From Maritalea myrionectae DSM 19524 (GTDB taxonomy: Bacteria > Pseudomonadota > Alphaproteobacteria > Rhizobiales > Devosiaceae), in assembly GCF_000423365.1 (NCBI RefSeq), contig NZ_AUHV01000002.1, positions 915,270 to 979,269 of the forward strand: DNA of 64,000 nucleotides, in the 5' to 3' direction. The position numbers were made by a program, and so were the translations under genes. This document shows, one piece after another, positions 9,461-16,271 of this stretch (positions are counted from its first letter, which is position 1; each line of letters starts with the position of its first letter). Below the pieces are notes generated by a model, which saw nothing but the letters and a program-made list of their open reading frames with translations, was not told where the DNA came from and searched no databases.

Positions 9461-10392
9461 CTAAAATTGCGATTGTACAGGAACCACCTGTATATCTAAA
9501 TCTTGCAGCCAGCATGGAACGCGCCATTGGCCTTGTTGAAAAGGCCGCTAAAGACGGCGCCAAGCTGCTCGTTTTTCCAGAAGCGTGGTTTCCGGGCTAC
9601 CCAACCTTTTGTTGGCGCCTCTCGCCCGGGGCGGATATGGGCAAGACCGACGATTTATTTGCCCAACTTCAAGCTAATTCCATCGATCTGAGCAAAAACG
9701 GCATGGCCCCCTTGCAAGAAGCGGCGGCGGAGCATGAAATGGTCATCGTTGCGGGGTATCAGGAAGTTGACGGCGCAGTTTCAGGTTCGACCCTGTTCAA
9801 TTCCTGCATCACGATTGATGCGGACGGTACAATTGCCAACAATCATCGAAAACTCATGCCGACCAATCCTGAACGAATGATTTGGGGTTTTGGCGATGGG
9901 GCCGGACTTAATGTGGTGGATACCGCTGTTGGCCGCATCGGTGCGCTTTTGTGTTGGGAAAGCTACATGCCGCTTGCGCGATACACACTCTATGCGCAAA
10001 ACATCGACATCTATGTGGCGCCAACATGGGACAGTGGCGACACATGGCTTGCCACAATGCAACACATTGCCCGCGAGGGTGGCTGTTGGGTCATTGGGTG
10101 TGCAACGGCGCTTGAGGCGTCTGACATCCCAACCGACATCCCCCACTATGACATCTTGTTTCCGAAAAAAGATGAATGGGTAAATCCCGGCGATGCGGTT
10201 GTCTACCAGCCGTTCGGTGGGGTTGCAGCCGGCCCGATGCACCGGGAAAAGGGACTGCTTGTTGCCGAAATTGATGTGGCGGCGGCCAAAGCTTCACGCC
10301 GGAAGTTTGATGCAAGTGGTCACTATGCGCGGCCAGACATTTTCTCGCTGTCGGTTGACCGAACACATAAGCGGCCAGTTTCGTTTAAATGA
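9457..10392 (+). CDS. Nitrilase (carbon-nitrogen hydrolase)
   Basis: The 311-residue protein belongs to the nitrilase branch of the carbon-nitrogen hydrolase superfamily, which hydrolyses nitriles to carboxylic acids and ammonia. The catalytic triad is visible: Glu42 in FPEAWFPGYP, Lys132 in NHRKLMPTNPER and Cys166 in LLCWESYMPLAR. The CWE context and the overall length fit true nitrilases better than amidases or beta-ureidopropionases. The ATG at 9457 overlaps the flavin reductase stop; the longer upstream frame is a read-through of that gene. With the monooxygenase pair it suggests oxidation of a precursor to a nitrile, then hydrolysis to an acid. The substrate is unknown. Confidence 0.88.
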   Translation: MTKIAIVQEPPVYLNLAASMERAIGLVEKAAKDGAKLLVFPEAWFPGYPTFCWRLSPGADMGKTDDLFAQLQANSIDLSKNGMAPLQEAAAEHEMVIVAGYQEVDGAVSGSTLFNSCITIDADGTIANNHRKLMPTNPERMIWGFGDGAGLNVVDTAVGRIGALLCWESYMPLARYTLYAQNIDIYVAPTWDSGDTWLATMQHIAREGGCWVIGCATALEASDIPTDIPHYDILFPKKDEWVNPGDAVVYQPFGGVAAGPMHREKGLLVAEIDVAAAKASRRKFDASGHYARPDIFSLSVDRTHKRPVSFK

Positions 10393-10397
10393 CAATC

Positions 10398-10445
10398 AAA
10401 CCGGCGGTTTTGTTCAACAAAACTGCATCTCAGTGCCGCCGGTTT
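10398..10445. terminator. Nested inverted repeat between convergent genes
   Basis: Outer arms AAACCGGCGG (10398-10407) and CCGCCGGTTT (10436-10445) enclose a second perfect hairpin, TTTTGTT-C-AACAAAA (10408-10422). It lies between the stops of the nitrilase and the RuBisCO-like gene, so it probably terminates one or both. No clear T-tract follows. Confidence 0.5.
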
Positions 10446-10454
10446 CAGTCGCTT

Positions 10455-11579
10455 TTACGAATGTCGCGCTGCCTCAAGTGCGGCGCGCATGTCTTTAATG
10501 CCTTCACCTATCTTATCGCCATAGCGTAACAGGCTGCCGCCCAAAAGATAAACCACATCGTCACCATACATGCTGAGCATATCGCCAGCCCTGTCTTTTG
10601 ACATGCCGCCGCCCGGGCTGGGGAACATGGGTTTCCCGATGCCGTCCGCTGCACGGCATGCATTTGCGATTGATTTGCACTCTTCAACAGAAAAGCCGAA
10701 ACGACCGCCTACATTGGGGAAGACAGAAATGTCCGAGCCAGCCAAGCGCTGCAACACGCCAAACATCATGGCGTGGGTGAAACCCGTATCATTGGACAAA
10801 ACATATGGCCCCAAAAAGCTGGGGTGTGTCATGATCGGCAAGTCGAATGCCGTGTCGCGCGAGAAGTGGTTGACGATGTCAAAACCCAATAGGCCGGGCA
10901 TGAGCAAAATGCCTCCTGCACCCGCCTGTTTGGCAAAATGGGCATCGTCGATCAATGTCGCGAAATGGCCGCCAATGTTGGGCAAGTAGAGGCAGCTTTG
11001 ACCGGTCTCTTGATTGGCCCGCGCCACCGCGTTGGAGATTTTCTCCACCCGCTCTTTGAACGGCGCTGCCGGCTGGTTCACCAACCCATGATCTTCTTTG
11101 ACAATATTGGCGCCAGCCACCGCGCACAAATAGGCGATTTCGGCCAATTCGTCGGCACTTGAGCCCTGGGGCTTCAGCACTGGAGAAATCAACCCTCCCT
11201 TTGGGGTATCCGCACGTTTGCGCACACCTTCAATACCAAATCGCGCACCGGGAAATTGTTTGCCCAGCGTGGAGCCCAAATCAATATGAGTTACCTGCAG
11301 GCCTTTTTGGATTGAAGAATTGCCAAAGATGACGTTGAAAAGCTGCGTTAGCTCTGTGCCAACGCTTTCAGGGCTATAGGAGAGCACAGCCTCGAACTGA
11401 CCTTCATGGGATTGGCCACAACTTTCAACTTTACCTAAAATCTCGTCCTCGATAAATCCTTGAGGCACCACGTCCCGCGGGATCTCAACGGTCTGCTCCA
11501 GCGCGATATTATGGGCGCGTTCCAGCGCCTCATCGTTGCTTTGCGCTTCGATTTGATAGGTAACGTGCAAGCGGTCCAT
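10455..11579 (-). CDS. RuBisCO-like protein (form IV), probable sugar-phosphate isomerase or enolase-type enzyme
   Basis: The 374-residue protein is clearly of the RuBisCO large-subunit superfamily. LKPQG holds the lysine equivalent to Rubisco K175 (K136), and VKEDHGLVNQP aligns with the carbamylated-lysine motif KDDENVNSQP, giving K161-E-D163-H164. A catalytic histidine candidate is H252 (THPSF). Phosphate-binding loops are SPGGG (321-325) and LLGGS. The Rubisco loop 6 lysine is absent and the metal-binding Glu is replaced by His164, so it should not fix CO2. It is last in the leftward operon after the transketolase halves. With mtnK and mtnA nearby, a role on methylthioribulose- or deoxyribulose-1-phosphate is inferred. 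An alternative is the RuBisCO-like enzymes of apiose/isoapionate breakdown. Confidence 0.85.
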   Translation of the reverse strand: MDRLHVTYQIEAQSNDEALERAHNIALEQTVEIPRDVVPQGFIEDEILGKVESCGQSHEGQFEAVLSYSPESVGTELTQLFNVIFGNSSIQKGLQVTHIDLGSTLGKQFPGARFGIEGVRKRADTPKGGLISPVLKPQGSSADELAEIAYLCAVAGANIVKEDHGLVNQPAAPFKERVEKISNAVARANQETGQSCLYLPNIGGHFATLIDDAHFAKQAGAGGILLMPGLLGFDIVNHFSRDTAFDLPIMTHPSFLGPYVLSNDTGFTHAMMFGVLQRLAGSDISVFPNVGGRFGFSVEECKSIANACRAADGIGKPMFPSPGGGMSKDRAGDMLSMYGDDVVYLLGGSLLRYGDKIGEGIKDMRAALEAARHS

Positions 11580-11581
11580 GA

Positions 11582-12586
11582 TTAAAGGGCCTCCGCCTTG
11601 GCGCTTGAATGCACCGCATCTACCCGCACTGTGTCTAAATCGTCTGCGTCGATATTGGTTTCAATGTTCATCAGCCCTTCAATGCCACGCACTAGGGCCA
11701 GAGCATCAAGACCGTAATAGCGCATCAAATAGGGGCGTGAACCCCCATGGGCATATGTGTCTTGAAGGCCCAAACGCACCAGCTTTTTCTCAATACCAGC
11801 TTCGGCGATGGTTTCTGCCACGAGCGAACCGATACCACCATTGATCACATGGTTTTCAAGGGTGATCACCCCGTGTTTGACTGATTGCAAATGGTCAAGC
11901 AGACGTTTTGAATCAAACGGCTTGATGGTGTTGAGGTGCAAATGCCGGATCGACACGCCAGCGCCTGCCAAAGCCGCCTTTGCGCGAAGAGCTTCTTCTG
12001 TTGTGATGCCCGCTGTCACCACCAGAACGTCATCGCCTTGGGAGAGTTCGCGCATTTCACCCACTTTGATCGGGGTATCAAACAGACGCGGCACCGAACC
12101 GCGCAACACGCGACAATAAACCGGACCATCAATGGAATCTGCAGCTTCACAAAGACTTTCGACTTCCGTGGCATCGCCTGTTTCCAAGATCGACATATTT
12201 GGCATCGCGCGCATGATCGCAATGTCTTCAATGGCTTGGTGGGTCATGCCACCCGGCGTGGTGACGCCCGGCAAAAAGCCCATGATCCGCACTTTACGGC
12301 GCGGATAAGCGATCGAGGCCATCAATTGGTCATAGGGGCGACGATAGGTGAACACCCCAAATGTGTGAATGAAGGGCCGGAAGCCAGCAAGGCCCAATCC
12401 GCCCGCAAAGCTCATCATATTCTGTTCAGCCATGCCCATCGACATGAATTGCTCGGGGTGCCGATCGCGGAAGCCATCAATCTCGCAAGATGAGGTCAAA
12501 TCCGCTGACATGCACAACACATCTTTGTTGGCCAGCGCGTATTTTTCAAATGCACCCGCATAAGGGCGCGTTACCATTTCAACCAT
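11582..12586 (-). CDS. Transketolase C-terminal subunit (pyrimidine-binding half)
   Basis: The 334-residue protein corresponds to the C-terminal half of transketolase. It has the pyrimidine-binding domain with the glutamate that activates thiamine diphosphate (MGMAEQNMMSFAGG) and then the transketolase C-terminal domain. The substrate loop contains PGVTTPGGMTHQAIEDIA. It starts 11 bp after the stop of the N-terminal subunit gene and ends 2 bp before the RuBisCO-like start, so the three genes form one transcript. The pair must assemble into an alpha2beta2-type enzyme. Linkage to mtnK/mtnA suggests an unusual ketose phosphate substrate rather than the housekeeping pentose phosphate reaction. 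Split apulose-4-phosphate transketolases are a known precedent. Confidence 0.88.
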   Translation of the reverse strand: MVEMVTRPYAGAFEKYALANKDVLCMSADLTSSCEIDGFRDRHPEQFMSMGMAEQNMMSFAGGLGLAGFRPFIHTFGVFTYRRPYDQLMASIAYPRRKVRIMGFLPGVTTPGGMTHQAIEDIAIMRAMPNMSILETGDATEVESLCEAADSIDGPVYCRVLRGSVPRLFDTPIKVGEMRELSQGDDVLVVTAGITTEEALRAKAALAGAGVSIRHLHLNTIKPFDSKRLLDHLQSVKHGVITLENHVINGGIGSLVAETIAEAGIEKKLVRLGLQDTYAHGGSRPYLMRYYGLDALALVRGIEGLMNIETNIDADDLDTVRVDAVHSSAKAEAL

Positions 12587-12597
12587 TTTGATCTTCC

Positions 12598-13527
12598 CTA
12601 ATGCGTGTCGAATTGAACCGGATCAATGCCCAGTTCTTTTGCGATGGAGACGTTCATCTCGTCACGCTCTTGTTCTGATTTAAAGCGCACATAGTGCAAG
12701 CGCGGGAATCGTTTTTGCAAAAATGACATGCCGTGTGTGGGTGATGAATGCGCCAGAATTATCAAGGGCTGCCCCTCATGTGGCTCTTTTTTGGCTTGTC
12801 GCATCGCATCCAAATCATGGGCGTCAATTTCCACCACGGTTGCGCCAAAGGCGCGCATCTTGGTGGCGATATCGCGTACTTCCATAACTGAGGACATGGC
12901 GCCATCGCACTGCTGATCATTCACATCCATGATCGCCCACACATTGTCGATACCATGGTGCGCGCAGGCCTGAATGGCTTCCCAGGTCTGTCCTTCTTGC
13001 ACTTCACCGTCGGACATGAACACGCAGACTTCGCCAGGTTCGCCGCGCAAGCGACGGCCATATGCAAGGCCAGCGCCCGTGGATAGGCCGATGCCGAGGG
13101 TGCCATTGTGCACTTCCATGCCGGGAGAGTGTTCCGCGCCAATCATTTCAACTGAAGAACCGTCCTTATTGAACATTTCAAGCCCCTCTGCCGCCATGCG
13201 CCCTGTCTCGATCAAGGTGGCATAGGCCACCAGCGCGTAGTGGGCTGGGGCAATGAACAGTCGGTCATATTGGGGTTCAAACGGCCCGTTGTAGCCAGCA
13301 CCGGTGACATAGTCATCATTGCCCGGCGCGGGCACCCCGCCAAATGGCGGCGGGATCATCGGCATTGTTGGCTCGCCCAAATTCAACGCTTCATTGTAAA
13401 GCCATGCCAATTGCTCAGCGGCTGAACAGGCTTGGCTGAGATAGCCACCATTGTTGCGCATCGAGTGTTCAAAAACGCGGCGGCGTATGCCCAACGCGAT
13501 CTCTTCTGTCGTCTTTTGGTTTTTCAC
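12598..13527 (-). CDS. Transketolase N-terminal subunit (diphosphate-binding half)
   Basis: This is the thiamine diphosphate- and metal-binding half of a split transketolase, about 309 residues. The cofactor motif is SDGEVQEGQTWEA followed by DVNDQQCDG. The substrate loop with conserved histidines is EHSPGMEVHNGTLGIGLSTG, and APAHYAL holds the usual early histidine. I prefer the GTG start at 13527, which has GGGGGA five bases upstream; an ATG at 13539 is in frame but lacks a ribosome binding site. An operator-like palindrome lies 41-73 bp upstream. A small insertion near PMIPPPFGGVPAPG differs from housekeeping transketolases. Confidence 0.87.
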   Translation of the reverse strand: MKNQKTTEEIALGIRRRVFEHSMRNNGGYLSQACSAAEQLAWLYNEALNLGEPTMPMIPPPFGGVPAPGNDDYVTGAGYNGPFEPQYDRLFIAPAHYALVAYATLIETGRMAAEGLEMFNKDGSSVEMIGAEHSPGMEVHNGTLGIGLSTGAGLAYGRRLRGEPGEVCVFMSDGEVQEGQTWEAIQACAHHGIDNVWAIMDVNDQQCDGAMSSVMEVRDIATKMRAFGATVVEIDAHDLDAMRQAKKEPHEGQPLIILAHSSPTHGMSFLQKRFPRLHYVRFKSEQERDEMNVSIAKELGIDPVQFDTH

Positions 13528-13567
13528 CCGTTCCCCCATCAAAAGTGTGGCGTGGATTCTCTAATTA

Positions 13568-13600
13568 TTACTAATGTCAGTAACACATAACATTTGATAA
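13568..13600. promoter_or_regulatory. Operator-like palindrome upstream of the split transketolase
   Basis: TTACTAATGTCAGTAA (13568-13583) is an inverted repeat with 5-bp arms, and AACATTTGAT follows at 13590-13599. On the minus strand TTACTGACATTAGTAA matches 13 of 16 positions of the right half of the strong palindrome in front of the SorC-type regulator. It probably binds the same regulator. The match is weaker than at the other two sites. Confidence 0.45.
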
Positions 13601-13626
13601 ATAAAGCGTGCAGGCGCCCTGAACTG

Positions 13627-14070
13627 CTAAAAAATCACGCCTTTGCGCAAGATAAAGCACCCAAATGGGCGCATTTCACCCACACGCACCACAGCAAAGC
13701 AATTTTTGGCGCGTTGGTAGAATGTTTGACGCTCAAGTGAGCCGAGATTTGCAGGCGCTGGCTTGGCCTTTTCCAGCACATCAAATACCAATTGATGCAC
13801 CTCACCCATTTCGTCGGGCGCATTGTCGATTTCCATGCGCCATGCGCAAAAATCGTAAAATTCTTCAAGCGGGAAATGCTTGGTCATGGCGTTGATCAAA
13901 GCTGGGGCATCCATGCCGGGCAGGTCGACGATTTCGCCGGTTACTGTTTCAAGCGCTGTCGAATGAGCAGGAAAATTTGCATCCACAATAGCGATCTCGT
14001 CGCCATGGCCCATTTGCATCATCACATAGACGAGATGGGCGGATAGTTTGCGGTCTAGTCCTTTGAGCAT
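13627..14070 (-). CDS. RbsD/FucU-family sugar mutarotase
   Basis: The 147-residue protein is of the RbsD/FucU family, cytoplasmic enzymes that interconvert ring forms and anomers of ribose or fucose after import. The N-terminal signature MLKGLDRKLSAHLVYVMMQMGHGDEIAIVDANFP is followed by the PGMDAPALINAM region and a C-terminal YQRAKNCFAVVRVGE active-site segment (only short pieces are typical of the family). The ATG at 14070 follows GGAGGAG, which fixes the start. It lies between the importer genes and the split transketolase. Here it likely prepares the imported pentose derivative for the kinase MtnK. FucU-like length (about 147) favours the FucU branch. Confidence 0.85.
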   Translation of the reverse strand: MLKGLDRKLSAHLVYVMMQMGHGDEIAIVDANFPAHSTALETVTGEIVDLPGMDAPALINAMTKHFPLEEFYDFCAWRMEIDNAPDEMGEVHQLVFDVLEKAKPAPANLGSLERQTFYQRAKNCFAVVRVGEMRPFGCFILRKGVIF

Positions 14071-14082
14071 TTGCTCCTCCAC

Positions 14083-14123
14083 AAAAAAGGGGCGATCTTG
14101 GGTTTTGCCCAGTTGATCGCCCC
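14083..14123 (-). terminator. Intrinsic terminator or attenuator after the importer binding-protein gene
   Basis: On the minus strand a 9-bp stem GGGGCGATC/GATCGCCCC is followed directly by six T residues. It lies between the binding-protein stop (14150) and the rbsD/fucU-like start. Transcription from the importer genes into the enzyme genes is therefore probably reduced, and the transketolase genes have their own operator-like site. Confidence 0.7.
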
Positions 14124-14149
14124 AAGTTCAAAGGGTTGCGTCTTTTAGA

Positions 14150-15196
14150 TTATGGCAACGGCATCCAGTCTGGAACCGCCACTGGTGCATGGGCAAACTG
14201 TGGCAATTTTTCGCTCAGCTCTTCCATGTTTTTGATGTCTTTTTCCAACAGATCTTTTTGTGTGATCAAGGTTGGTGGCACCACAACGCTTGCGCCGGGA
14301 TCTTCACCAGCCAACATCATGGCCAAGGCCCGTACAGACACTTCGCCCACAACTGCTGGGTTGGTTGCCGCTGTGGCTTTCCAAGCACTGTTTGGCTCGC
14401 GCATTGCTGCAATGTCAGATGTCGAAACGTCAGCGGAATAGATGCTGACTTGATCGGTCATGCCCGCTTCATCAACAGCAATTTTTACGCCTTTAGCAAA
14501 TTCATCATATGGCGCAAACATCACAGTGATGTCTGGGTTGGCGGACAATACTGAACGCGCTTGGTTGGCGTTTGAGTTGGCGATTGGGTTGTCCAATGTG
14601 CCGAACTGGGCTTTTTCGTCGATGCCAGGATAGCGTTCTTTGAACTCTACCCAAGTTTCGTTACGACGATCCAATGGCGCGATGCCTGGTACGTAGACAT
14701 AGCCGGCTTTCCAGCTCTCGCCATTGTCAGCGATCGCTTGTTCCAAAGCCAAACGGGCCAAGTCGCGGTCAGACTGTTCGATCTGCGGCACCGCTGGATT
14801 TTCAACATTCACGTCAAAAGCCACAACTTTGATGCCTGCATCCACTGCGCGTTGCACAGCTTCCTGCATGGATTCAGTCAGGCCGTGCTGCACGATGATG
14901 CCGTCTACACCAAGGGCGATGGCTTGATCGACCATATCTGCTTGCAAGGCAGCGTCCTGACGGCTGTCCAACACGCGCAGATCAACGCCCAAAGCTTCTG
15001 ACTGACGCTCTACGCCAGACAAATAAGCCTGGAAAAAGTCACCCGTTGAGAGATAACGCACCAACGCAATTTTCACATCGCCTGGATTGTCGAATGGTGC
15101 AGGCATATCGGCCGCATGGGCCAATCCTACGAAGCTAGATGCGGCAAGGGAAACCCCTGCGAGCATTTTAGCAAACATGCGTCTAGTTAGTTTCAT
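14150..15196 (-). CDS. Periplasmic sugar-binding protein, ribose/autoinducer-2 type
   Basis: This is a Peripla_BP_4-type binding protein for a type II sugar importer, 348 residues. The start at 15196 follows GGAGGA; it begins MKLTRRMFAKMLAGVSLAASS, a twin-arginine-like or Sec signal ending near LAHAA. The body has the two-lobe fold seen from VKIALVRYLSTGDFFQAYLSG, DSRQDAALQADMVDQAIALG and AVVGEVSVRALAMMLAGE. It is the third gene of the leftward importer operon and is followed by a terminator. Linkage to mtnK/mtnA makes 5-methylthioribose or 5-deoxyribose the candidate ligand; that is inference. Confidence 0.88.
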   Translation of the reverse strand: MKLTRRMFAKMLAGVSLAASSFVGLAHAADMPAPFDNPGDVKIALVRYLSTGDFFQAYLSGVERQSEALGVDLRVLDSRQDAALQADMVDQAIALGVDGIIVQHGLTESMQEAVQRAVDAGIKVVAFDVNVENPAVPQIEQSDRDLARLALEQAIADNGESWKAGYVYVPGIAPLDRRNETWVEFKERYPGIDEKAQFGTLDNPIANSNANQARSVLSANPDITVMFAPYDEFAKGVKIAVDEAGMTDQVSIYSADVSTSDIAAMREPNSAWKATAATNPAVVGEVSVRALAMMLAGEDPGASVVVPPTLITQKDLLEKDIKNMEELSEKLPQFAHAPVAVPDWMPLP

Positions 15197-15251
15197 TTGG
15201 TTCCTCCGATTTAAGTCGACCATATTGTTGAACGCTCTAGGGTGGTCGGGC

Positions 15252-16271
15252 CTAGCGTCTATTTGAAAGCGCGAACGTGAACATGAGGGCCACCACCAGC
15301 ACGCCACCTTTCACAAAGTCCTGCGTGTAATAAGGGGCATTCATCATGGTGAGGCCTTGCAGCAAAATGCCGACGAAAAGTGCGCCGATTGCCGTGCCGA
15401 AAGCATTTGGCTTGGCGGCGCCCAGAACGGCAAAACCGATCAGCGCGGCGGCCACGGAATCGAGCAGCAAATTGTTGCCCGAGGCGATATCGCCACGGCC
15501 AAGACGGGCCGCAAGCAAGATGCCACCCATTGAGGCCAAAACGCCTGAAATCATATAGGCGATGATTTTGTATTTTTTCACCGGCACACCAGCAAGGCTT
15601 GCGGCGCGTTGGTTGGAGCCAATCGCGTACATCACTCGGCCATAACGGGTATATTCAAGGAAAAGCCAGATGCCGATGGCAATAACAATCAAGAAGACCA
15701 CGGAAACCGGGATCAGATTGTCGATAAAGAAGTCAAAGCGATGACGGCCCAGCGCCAAGAATTCTGGCGAAAAGCTACCCTGAGCTGTCGAACCATCGGG
15801 CAAGCTCATGCCAGTCGCGATGGAGCGCCCTTCGGTTGGAATACGCTGCAGACCAATCAGCAAGAACATCATGCCCAATGTTGCCAGCAAATCCGGCACG
15901 CGCATTTGCACAATCAAGAAGCCATTGATCAGTCCGACCAGCGCGCCCATCAACAAACAGGCAACAACGGCAACCAGTGCGCTTTGCTCGAGCACCACCA
16001 TCACATAGGCGGATAGCATCAACGCCGAAGTGGCGACCGCCCCAATGGACAGATCAAACCCATCCACCACCAAGGTGGCCGTTACGCCCAAGGCCAAAAT
16101 GCCGGTGATGGCAACAGACTGGAAGATAAACACTGCGCTATAGGGACTTGCAAACCCTTCTGCGGCAATGCTGAAATACACCACAAGGCCGACCAACAAG
16201 GCCACAAAGCCATAGCGAATGGCGTAGTCGGTTAATGACATTGTTTTTGTGTTTACACGGGTTTCGCTCAT
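15252..16271 (-). CDS. Ribose-type sugar ABC transporter permease
   Basis: The 339-residue membrane protein is of the BPD_transp_2/RbsC family, with about eight to ten hydrophobic helices. The family landmarks are VVDGFDLSIGAVATSALMLS, a YAIGSNQRAASLAGV loop and LLDSVAAALIGFAVLG. Its start overlaps the ATPase stop by four bases. It probably works as a homodimer because no second permease gene is present in this operon. Together with the ATPase and the binding protein it forms a complete importer. Confidence 0.9.
   Translation of the reverse strand: MSETRVNTKTMSLTDYAIRYGFVALLVGLVVYFSIAAEGFASPYSAVFIFQSVAITGILALGVTATLVVDGFDLSIGAVATSALMLSAYVMVVLEQSALVAVVACLLMGALVGLINGFLIVQMRVPDLLATLGMMFLLIGLQRIPTEGRSIATGMSLPDGSTAQGSFSPEFLALGRHRFDFFIDNLIPVSVVFLIVIAIGIWLFLEYTRYGRVMYAIGSNQRAASLAGVPVKKYKIIAYMISGVLASMGGILLAARLGRGDIASGNNLLLDSVAAALIGFAVLGAAKPNAFGTAIGALFVGILLQGLTMMNAPYYTQDFVKGGVLVVALMFTFALSNRR

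Noticed and set aside
10455-11579. Genuine CO2-fixing Rubisco large subunit
   Set aside because: Only 374 residues, the metal motif is altered to K-E-D-H, the loop 6 lysine is missing, and no small subunit or phosphoribulokinase is nearby.
11582-13527. DXP synthase or pyruvate dehydrogenase E1 halves
   Set aside because: The motif order and the substrate loop with EHSPGMEVHNG match transketolase; no lipoyl or E2 gene is adjacent.
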